From Cycloclasticus sp. symbiont of Poecilosclerida sp. N (GTDB lineage: Bacteria > Pseudomonadota > Gammaproteobacteria > Methylococcales > Cycloclasticaceae), in the NCBI GenBank assembly GCA_002101205.1, contig LWTM01000075.1, positions 1-64,000 on the forward strand: a stretch of DNA of 64,000 bases. The letters run 5' to 3'. A program made the position numbers and the translations under genes. Of this stretch, positions 57,228 to 64,000 are shown piece after piece. Below the pieces are notes generated by a model. That model had not been told where the DNA came from, made no database searches, and saw only the letters and a list, made by a program, of their open reading frames with translations. Each line of letters begins with the position of its first letter. Positions within the stretch are counted from its first letter, which is position 1.

Positions 57228-58657
57228 TTACTTCAATTCACCTGCAAAACTACCAAACTGACGCGAGCTAGTCATTGCATTTTGCGACATCGCAAACGGT
57301 CCTGTGGTAGAAATCGTCTGGTGAGCTTGCGTAGCAAGCGTACCGTTCACCTTATCTACTATTGCGTTGAGTGTTTGCAAGTTGTTAGTACCGCTTCCCA
57401 GTTGGGTCATAGTGATACTGCCTACTCCGGTGGCGAACACTTGATGAGGGCCTGATGTATCGGTTAGGGCACCTGTGCCAAGAGCAATCAAGTTGCCAGA
57501 TTGAACCAGGTTATAGCCTGACCACTTTTGGTTAAAATCATTCACAGTCCCTGAGCCAGTAAATGTTTGGGTGATTGCCTCTATGACTGATGCTGGCCAT
57601 CGGTCCTAGCCATATTGCCCGCTTGAATATTGGTGTTGCCGCCCCCAGTCATGTCAAAGTCTACTAGCGCGCTGTTGGTTGCGGTAAAGGTTTGCTCCAA
57701 ATCAGTAATGCTACCGAGAGTATCAACCAGATTAGCCGCCTGGACATTGGTCGTGCTACCAGCGTCACTGGTGAAAGTAGTGCTGCCCGCCGCATTGGTG
57801 AATGTTTGAACTACCGCACCAACAGTGCCCGCATTGGCAGTGGTATCTACTTGGTTCAGTGCTTGAACATTGTCATTACTACCCACTATCATATTCTGCG
57901 TTAAACTGATTTCAACACTTGCAGTAAACGCTTGTGAAGCCGCTGCTACGCGGGTCCCACTGTCACTGGTTACCGCGACGTTGCCGCCTTGTCTGTTATC
58001 ACCACCGGTCGCCGCTTGACTAAAAGTGGTGCTGCCGGTCACCGATGTAGCCTGTTCAAGTTTGTTTGCATCATCGACACCTATGGTCTGTCCGAAAGCA
58101 TAGTTCACCGCCTGCACGTTCTCTGCTGAGACTACGGCATTTTGAATCAATGATAACGTGCCGCTCTCGGTGATAACTTGATTCAAATTATTAATGGTGC
58201 CCGTACCAGATGCCTTACCTATGTTCAGCGCTTGCACGTTCCCAACTCCGCCGCCACTACCGACCTCTTGAGTAAGGGTTGTCGCTGTTGACTCACTGGT
58301 TACTGTTTGCGTTACCGTAGTACCACCAGAACCTGTGCCAACATTCTGGGCTTCAAGGTAGTTGATTGCTTGACTAGACCCGTCCACATTCGGCCCTTGT
58401 GTCAGATTCAAACTGGTTATTGAGGTTAAGGTCGCGAGCTGCGATGAACCACTTGCCAGGCTATCCTCATCAGTATTAAGCGCAATACCGTTAATCGCTT
58501 GTTCGCTATTGCTTACATTAGTGGCGTTACCCTGTTTAAGATCTGGCGCAGCGGTCTCTATAGTCGCGGTTTGAGTAACCGTCCAATCAGCCGCTAACGC
58601 GCCGAAAGAAACGGTTGCGAATATCGCAATAAAAATTAGTTTGAACGTGCTTTTCAT
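57228..58657 (-). pseudogene. Secreted NxQAxN-repeat protein, first paralogue, one-base frameshift
   Basis: The start at 58657 (MKSTFKLIFIAIFATVSFGA) has AAGGGG seven bases upstream and a signal peptide, then ADWTVTQTATIET and SEQAINGIALN. About eight units follow (NVQALNIGKASG, NVQAVNYAFG, NVQALNQVD, NVQAANLVD, NIQAGNMARTDG). Near 57588-57600 one base is missing compared with the paralogue (DGTGSVI there), giving a stop at 57581. The other frame resumes with IEAITQTFTGSG and ends RQFGSFAGELK at 57228. Joined length would be about 475 residues. It is the first gene of the operon and looks like the main subunit. Confidence 0.8.
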
Positions 58658-58747
58658 ATCGAGCCCCTTTGTTTTAGTTAGCATTTCACAGCCTAGAAAT
58701 TTATGATTGAGTGTTTGTTAATTCAAGCAATTTAGTCATTGTGGAGC

Positions 58748-58776
58748 AATTTAACACCTGCGCAAGACAAAAGCAA
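58748..58776 (-). promoter_or_regulatory. Candidate sigma-70 promoter of the repeat-protein operon
   Basis: On the minus strand, TTGCTT, 17 bases and TAAATT lie about 90 bases upstream of the first ATG. The segment is AT-rich, and the IS481 remnant begins 69 bases further upstream. Confidence 0.5.
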
Positions 58777-58844
58777 GAACTAAAAAATAATTATTTAATA
58801 TTTACGGGGTAAGTTAACACAGTGTCGAGAATAAGTGTAGTGGT

Positions 58845-59968
58845 TGTCTGAGTTCAGTACCTGTGAGACAAGTCAGGCGACCTGCATGCGTTGTTGATAA
58901 TAACGCATGGGTATTTCTAATCTCACACCATCAGGCGGTCGGTAATGGTGCCGCCACCCGCTACGCTTGTATTAGTCGTACGGGTATTGTTCGAGCTTCT
59001 GATTCACTGAGGCTATCGTTAATGCGCCCTCGTAAACCGGATAAAACTCATAACGAGTCGTACCTTTGGCGCGCTCCACACACCCATTCCATTTTGGCTT
59101 TCTTGGCGGCAAGACAAATAGAGATATGTTCAACGCTTCGCAGGCGCGCTCAAATTTATCCCTAAACTGACTGCCGCCATCCATCTGAATGGAGATCAAG
59201 TCGAAGGGTAGTTGCTCCATCAGGTATTCAAGCAAGCGTTTGGCATTGCGGCTAATGCGCATAATGGTTGTCCCTGTCACACAGTTGGTGGCTTTAAACT
59301 CTTTGAGGACAAAGCCTTCTGGAAAGCTCACGCTCATGTGACCAACCTATATTAACTGTCTAGGCTGCTTGGCCTTCATGCCATAGCACCAGCGTTTGGC
59401 GTGACGCTTGAATTGACGCTGGCGTTTGGGCTTATCCCCTCCCGTAGTAAAAAGCCGCTGGGGGAACGCGACCACGCCCAATCAATCGTTTAAGGATTCG
59501 TCCAACGGTGCTGACGCTGAGTGTAAAACCATCGCCGCGATGCAGCCCCTTCCATATCTTGCGTTTACCCCGACAAAGGGTAGCACTTGCGCAAATGAAA
59601 AGCGGCTTGTTGCTTTGTCCGTTGTTGTTAGCGGGTTGTCCTAGGGCGACAACTTTGCGCTTCCAGGCCTAACCTACCCACTTGGCGGTAACGCTTTAGC
59701 CAGCGGTAGTAGGTGCCTTTTGACCAGCGGGTGGCTTGTAGGCGAAGAACCGGCGAGCAATCTTCTGATTTTAACTGCTCGTGAGTTCAAGCTTCTTTAT
59801 CCGAACAATAGCTTCTGCGCCCACCGTGTCGGCAACAGATCAACTTCTGTATGATTTCATTCACAGGTTGTTGATCTGCATCGGCTTGTCTCCTGTGTTT
59901 AGTTAACAACTCACAGGCTACCCAAGTTTTACATCTCAAAAAGTCTCACTTCTATCTGAACCCAGACA
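58845..59968 (-). mobile_element. IS481-family element, degraded
   Basis: It is bounded by TGTCTGAGTTCAG ... GTGAGAC at 58845 and the inverse TGTCTGGGTTCAG ... GTGAGAC at 59943-59968, an imperfect inverted repeat of 26 bases, giving 1124 bases overall. The C-terminal half of the DDE transposase is open from 59337 (LISIQMDGGSQFRDKFERAC, LPPRKPKWNGCVERAKGTTR). The N-terminal half (59340-59900) is broken into several frames with stops. A detached copy of its right end lies at 17411. Confidence 0.8.
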
Positions 59969-59975
59969 CCCATGT

Positions 59976-60124
59976 TTAACTTGTCATGGCTCTAAGTCTT
60001 TTTACGCTTTCTTGTTTCAATTTGCCCATTAACGCGAACTTTGCTTCACCGCCACTCGTCACAAGACTTTCAACTTTGAGCGGCGCAGCAATCTCTTTGT
60101 TCAACTTCACTTCAAGCATTAAAA
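59976..60124 (-). pseudogene. S4-domain RNA-binding protein (YbcJ-like) remnant
   Basis: On the minus strand the reading LEVKLNKEIAAPLKVESLVT, SGGEAK, then after a deletion VRVNGQIETRKRKK matches the small S4 RNA-binding proteins of the YbcJ type (LKxxGLVxSGGEAKxxIxxGxVxVNGExETRKRKK). About seven residues between the two parts are missing and the frame is shifted. Confidence 0.5.
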
Positions 60125-60573
60125 ACAAGCTCTGCTTTAGTTATTTGGGAGGCTTCTTATATTGCGCTTAGGTAAGCTCTTCGCGCCCTTAACTGAAAAA
60201 TCAACCCCTGCTAAAGAATTCCCAACAGAGCGAGATAAACTATTCCCAATTTTTTACGTTAACTCTCGCATCCTTTATTCAGTGATCAGGCAAAATTTAT
60301 TGCCCCTCCGCCGTAGGTAATCCACTGCCGTTTCCTTGTTTCACGTTCTATATTTGTATTTAGGAGAGGGCATCCATCTTGATTTAGACGCTCCAAGAGA
60401 AACAGTCTAAAAGGGAGGCAATCTGAACTGCACAAGATAGAATAGCTTGAGCATCAAAAAGCCCAACTTAGACAGGATAATGCACTCCTAAAAAGTGGCA
60501 ACGGTTTCTCGCGCGGGTACATCAGAACGATATTAGTTCGCCGAGAGAAACCGACCATTACAACCCACGCTGT
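60125..60573. other. Gene-free stretch before the end of htpG
   Basis: No intact gene is visible. Around 60450-60530 on the plus strand a short coiled-coil-like reading (LEHQKAQLRQDNALL, then in the next frame LKKWQRFLARVHQNDI) looks like a transposase fragment that I cannot classify. GGTTTCTC at 60503-60510 and GAGAAACC at 60545-60552 are inverted copies. Confidence 0.3.
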
Positions 60574-62478
60574 CTATAACAAAGACTGTAGCAATTTATT
60601 TAAACGATGCACAAATGTAGCAGGGTCTTCAAGCTGTCCACCCTCGCTCAATAGTGCTTGCTCAAACAATAAGTTCGACAAATCTACAAAACGTTCGTCA
60701 TCAGTCTCATCTTTTAAACGCTGAATTAAGGCGTGCTCCGCATTAATTTCAAAGGTAGGCAAGCGTGCAGGCATATCTTGACCTGCAGCTTTCATGATGC
60801 GCTCCATATGTGCGCCCATTTCATGCTCATCTGCCACTAAGCAAGCGGGGGAATCTGTTAACCGAGAGCTAATTCGTACCTCTTTAACTTTGCCATCGAG
60901 CGTTTTTCTAATTTGCTCAATCACATTGTTCAATGAATCATCCTCTTTTTTATCTTCTCCCTTATCCTCTTCACCGTCCGCTTTATCGCCTTCAAGGTTA
61001 AGGTCGCCTTTCGCAACAGACTGCAACGATTTACCATCAAACTCTGGCATATGCTGCACTAACCATTCATCTACGTGGTCCGTTAGTAACAATACCTCAA
61101 TATCTTTCTTTTTAAACACTTCAAGATGTGGACTATTTTTAACCGTTTCGTACGCGCCACCCGTTAAGTAATAGATTTTATCTTGGCCTTCTTGCATATT
61201 TTCAATATACGAAGCCAATGTAAGCGTTTGTTTGCCGTCTGTTTTGGTTGATGCGAAACGAAGTAGTTTTGCAATGCGGTCTTTGTTTTTGAAGTCTTCA
61301 ATCGGCCCTTCTTTTAGAACCGCACCAAACTCTTCCCATAACGCTTCAAATTTCTTAGGTTGTTTTTTAGACAAGCTTTCAATCAACGATAAAATCTTCT
61401 TAACTGCACCTGATTTAAGCACATCAATCTGCTTACTTTGTTGCAGTAATTCACGAGAAACATTGAGAGGCAAGCTATCCGAATCAATAACACCTTTAAT
61501 GAAACGTAAGTAACGCGGCATTAACTCACCACCTTCCATAATAAAGGTACGCTTGACATAGAGCTTAACGCCGCTTGTCGCCTCTCTATCCCACATATCG
61601 AATGGCGCTTTTGATGGCACGTAGAGTAATAGTGTATATTCGTTCGTGCCTTCTACTTTACTGTGTATATGCGCTAGAGGGTCTTGGTAATCATTTGATG
61701 TTTGTTTGTAAAAATCGTTATAATCTCCTTTTTTTAACTCCTTCTTAGCTTTCGCCCATAAAGCCATCGAACTGTTAACGGTTATATCGTCTGGTTCATC
61801 TTCTTTTTCTTCGTCTTTGTTCTCATTTTTCATCACAATAGGAATATTGAGATGCTCAGAGAATTTACGAATAATGGCTTGTAAGCGATGGCTTTCTAAA
61901 AACTCGCCTTCGCTTTCTTTCAAATGCAGGATAACGTCTGTGCCACGCGTCGCTTTCTTAACCGTTTCCATGGTATATTCACCGTCACCAGAGGATTCCC
62001 ACTTTATGGCGGAAGCGGCTCTCTCACCGGCTTTACGTGTTACCAATGTGACTCTATCTGCAACGATAAAACTTGAATAAAAACCCACGCCAAATTGACC
62101 AATCATTTGGCTGTCTTTAGTTTCGTCACCGGTTAATGATTCAAAGAACTTTTTAGTGCCCGAATGAGCAATCGTGCCGATGTTTTTCTTAACCTCATCA
62201 GACACCATGCCAATGCCATTATCTGAAATTGTTAACGTGCGTGCGTCTTTATCAATACTTAAACGGATTTTTAAGTCTCCATCGCCTTCGTAAAGTGCTT
62301 CGTCTGAAAGCGCTGAAAAACGTAATTTATCGGCAGCATCTGATGCATTTGAAATCAACTCACGTAGAAAAATTTCTTTGTTGCTATACAGCGAGTGGAT
62401 CATCAAGTCTAAGACTTGTTTTGTTTCCGCTTCAAACGCTAATGTTTCTTTGTTGCTTTTTGCTTTCTTTTTGCGCAT
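60574..62478 (-). CDS. htpG: Chaperone HtpG (Hsp90)
   Basis: The 634-residue Hsp90-family ATPase has the N-terminal GHKL ATP-binding site (LRELISNASDAADKLR, DNGIGM, GQFGVGFYSSF), a middle domain (LNVSRELLQQSKQI) and a C-terminal dimerisation domain. It helps fold and remodel client proteins under stress. Length agrees with E. coli HtpG (624). A strong Shine-Dalgarno (GAGAGGG) and a typical sigma-32 promoter lie upstream. Confidence 0.97.
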   Translation of the reverse strand: MRKKKAKSNKETLAFEAETKQVLDLMIHSLYSNKEIFLRELISNASDAADKLRFSALSDEALYEGDGDLKIRLSIDKDARTLTISDNGIGMVSDEVKKNIGTIAHSGTKKFFESLTGDETKDSQMIGQFGVGFYSSFIVADRVTLVTRKAGERAASAIKWESSGDGEYTMETVKKATRGTDVILHLKESEGEFLESHRLQAIIRKFSEHLNIPIVMKNENKDEEKEDEPDDITVNSSMALWAKAKKELKKGDYNDFYKQTSNDYQDPLAHIHSKVEGTNEYTLLLYVPSKAPFDMWDREATSGVKLYVKRTFIMEGGELMPRYLRFIKGVIDSDSLPLNVSRELLQQSKQIDVLKSGAVKKILSLIESLSKKQPKKFEALWEEFGAVLKEGPIEDFKNKDRIAKLLRFASTKTDGKQTLTLASYIENMQEGQDKIYYLTGGAYETVKNSPHLEVFKKKDIEVLLLTDHVDEWLVQHMPEFDGKSLQSVAKGDLNLEGDKADGEEDKGEDKKEDDSLNNVIEQIRKTLDGKVKEVRISSRLTDSPACLVADEHEMGAHMERIMKAAGQDMPARLPTFEINAEHALIQRLKDETDDERFVDLSNLLFEQALLSEGGQLEDPATFVHRLNKLLQSLL

Positions 62479-62524
62479 TACAAGTTACCCTCTCTTAAAT
62501 CCTATTTAAAATAACAAATAGTAT

Positions 62525-62553
62525 AGATGGGGGCTCATTGAATACAATTCAAG
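62525..62553 (-). promoter_or_regulatory. Sigma-32 heat-shock promoter of htpG
   Basis: On the minus strand CTTGAAT, a 14-base spacer and CCCCATCT match the sigma-32 consensus (CTTGAAA, 11-16 bases, CCCCATNT) almost perfectly. The distance to the htpG ATG is about 47 bases. No CIRCE element is seen. Confidence 0.85.
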
Positions 62554-62728
62554 AGTGTTGTTTACCGATATTTTTTGACGTCTAGACTAACCTTAATTTA
62601 CTAGACTCTTTCTAGGGTTATAATTTAACTTAACAAAGAATATGAATAATTATTCATAAAGAAGCCCATCGAGAAGGATTGAGCCCCCTTATTCCAAGAC
62701 GTTATGAGGTGTTAAGGAACGGGTAAAA

Positions 62729-62816
62729 TGGTGGAGAGAGAGGGATTCGAACCCTCGGTACCTTTCGGTACACACGCTTTCCAAGCGTGCTCATTCGGCC
62801 ACTCTGACATCTCTCC
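62729..62816 (-). tRNA. tRNA-Ser (anticodon GGA)
   Basis: The 88-base gene folds as a class II tRNA. Its acceptor arms are GGAGAGA and TCTCTCC, the anticodon stem CACGC/GCGTG encloses a loop with GGA, the variable arm is long (TACC, GAAA, GGTA), and the T arm is GAGGG-TTCGAAT-CCCTC. The CCA end is encoded. The GGA anticodon reads UCC and UCU serine codons. The discriminator base is A rather than the G of E. coli tRNA-Ser. Confidence 0.96.
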
Positions 62817-62886
62817 TAAATAATAGCTAAAACGAATTAAATTAGGGTGATAAATTATACCCAATCATGCATCTATTTAAGTGACT

Positions 62887-64000
62887 TTATTCAGTCATTG
62901 ATTCTAACTCATCCCAACGTTGATACTTGTTTTCTAGTTGCTCATTGAGCTTCTTCATTCCATCCATTTTTCGACGTATTGCCTCATGCTCAGCTGAATG
63001 AAACTCGGCTGAACTTGCCATTTCTTGTAACGCTGCTAGGCTTTCTTCCAATAACTCTATTTCTAATGGCAGTTGCTCTAACTCTTTTTTAAACTTGAAA
63101 CTCAACTTTGACTTTTTTTGCTGTGCTTTTATTGGCTGGCCCGTGACAGCTTTGTTTTTAGCCTGTTCGCCACTCGCTTTGTCTTTAAGCACTTGCGACC
63201 AATCTGGTAAACCACCAACATATTCTGTAATAACGCCATCACCTTCAAAAAACCAAAAACTGGTGACGACGTTTTCTAAAAATTGGCGGTCATGGCTGAT
63301 CAAAATAAGCGTTCCATCGTATTCAACGAGTAATTCCTCTAGTAGTTCCAATGTTTCAATGTCCAAATCATTGGTTGGCTCGTCCATCACAATAAAGTTA
63401 GTCGATTGACTGAACAGTTTTGCTAGTAATATTCGGTTTCGTTCCCCGCCTGACAAGACTTTCGCAGGCGACCTTGCTCGTTCTGGTGCGAATAAAAAAT
63501 CGCCTAAGTAGCTGATAATATGTCTACCACGTCCATTAATAGTAACGCTATCTGTTCCATCTGAAACCAAATCAATCACTGTCTTTTCTAGATCAAGCAC
63601 ATCACGGTGCTGATCGAAATACGCCACCTTCAGTTTTGTGCCGTGTTTAACGCTGCCCGTATCTGACTCTATTTCTTCTAAAAGCACTTTAACCAGTGTG
63701 CTTTTGCCGATACCGTTTGGCCCCACTAGCCCCACTCTATCGCCGCGCATTAAGCGACAAGAAAAGTCATGAACCATGCGTCGACCCTCATACGTCACAG
63801 AAATATTTTCCGCCTCTATCACTAGCTTTCCTGACCTCTCACCTCGCTCAACTTCGAGCTTTGCGGAACCTACAAGACCTCTACGCTGTGCGCGCTCACT
63901 TCGTAGCTTTTCTAATGCTCGAACGCGCCCTTCGTTGCGTGTTCGTCTCGCTTTAATGCCTTGCCTAATCCATACCTCTTCTTGTGCTAGTTTTTTGTCA
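62887..64000 (-). CDS. uup: ABC-F ATPase Uup, partial at right edge
   Basis: The visible C-terminal 371 codons contain the inter-domain linker (LAQEEVWIRQGIKARRTRNE). The second ABC domain has Walker A GPNGIGKS, signature LSGGERNR and Walker B FIVMDEPTNDLD. A C-terminal coiled coil (about the last 70 residues) is the Uup-specific DNA- or ribosome-binding domain. Uup affects transposon precise excision and ribosome function in E. coli. The frame is open to the window edge; the internal Met at 63822 is not the start. Confidence 0.92.
   Translation of the reverse strand, partial: DKKLAQEEVWIRQGIKARRTRNEGRVRALEKLRSERAQRRGLVGSAKLEVERGERSGKLVIEAENISVTYEGRRMVHDFSCRLMRGDRVGLVGPNGIGKSTLVKVLLEEIESDTGSVKHGTKLKVAYFDQHRDVLDLEKTVIDLVSDGTDSVTINGRGRHIISYLGDFLFAPERARSPAKVLSGGERNRILLAKLFSQSTNFIVMDEPTNDLDIETLELLEELLVEYDGTLILISHDRQFLENVVTSFWFFEGDGVITEYVGGLPDWSQVLKDKASGEQAKNKAVTGQPIKAQQKKSKLSFKFKKELEQLPLEIELLEESLAALQEMASSAEFHSAEHEAIRRKMDGMKKLNEQLENKYQRWDELESMTE

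Noticed and set aside
59986-60171. Plus-strand frame of 61 codons
   Set aside because: It is antisense to the S4-domain remnant and has no RBS or recognisable domain.
1-64000. CRISPR array
   Set aside because: The only regular arrays are coding repeats (60 bp, 825-882 bp) and IS-end repeats; none has unique spacers between short palindromic repeats.

Overview
The window looks like a chromosomal piece of a moderately low-GC gammaproteobacterium. The housekeeping blocks have gammaproteobacterial gene orders (ndk-rlmN-hisS-yfgM-bamB-der; leuS-lptE-holA-proA-nadD-rsfS-rlmH; rng-yhdP-nit-tldD; lptD-surA-pdxA-rsmA). The protein sequences would fit the Cycloclasticus/Methylophaga neighbourhood, but that is an impression from the translations, not a search result. 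Every insertion sequence I can recognise is broken, and several host genes carry single-base shifts or deletions. This suggests a genome that was invaded by IS elements and is now decaying; part of it could instead be assembly error.

Layout. 1-2726: start of a very large secreted BspA-like surface protein that runs off the left edge. 2982-4547: nested remains of IS1595, IS5-type and IS1380 elements; one IS end supplies the last codons and stop of der. 4534-11663: der, bamB, yfgM, hisS, rlmN, ndk, iscA and a small membrane protein, all on the minus strand. 11821-17202: tatB, a cold-shock gene, rhlE, a YbiT-type ABC-F ATPase, and DUF1415 and DUF2058 genes. 17203-22029: IS and toxin scraps around a dctP/dctQ/dctM TRAP transporter that has a shrunken IS256-type element inside it. 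22030-23315: an orphan ParA coupled to a YbeL-type zinc-ribbon protein. 23404-30571: the leuS to rlmH block. 30573-32357: maf destroyed by IS21-family remnants. 32638-41621: rng, yhdP, nitrilase, tldD, pmbA. 41632-42236: IS1380 remnant. 42374-48101: outer-membrane and coenzyme block lptD-surA-pdxA-rsmA. 48269-52582: a DUF465 protein, three LPS-kinase-like genes (two frameshifted) and a NodU/CmcH carbamoyltransferase, resembling inner-core LPS decoration genes. 52931-58657: a five-gene operon for a curli/holdfast-like secreted repeat-protein system, bracketed by IS1595 and IS481 remnants. 60574-62816: htpG with a heat-shock promoter, and tRNA-Ser. 62887 to the right edge: uup.

The region most worth attention is 52931-58657. 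It encodes a CsgG/HfaB-type outer-membrane lipoprotein that is unusually extended by seven 20-residue repeats and a C-terminal SPOR domain. With it are a small secreted partner and three paralogous secreted proteins built from Asn-x-Gln-Ala-x-Asn repeats with shared N-terminal sequences. I read it as a dedicated export channel with its own amyloid-like or adhesive fibre subunits, comparable to curli (CsgG/CsgA) and to the Caulobacter holdfast anchor (HfaA/HfaB/HfaD). That reading is inference. Together with the BspA-like protein and the LPS decoration cluster, the accessory content of the window is largely about the cell surface.
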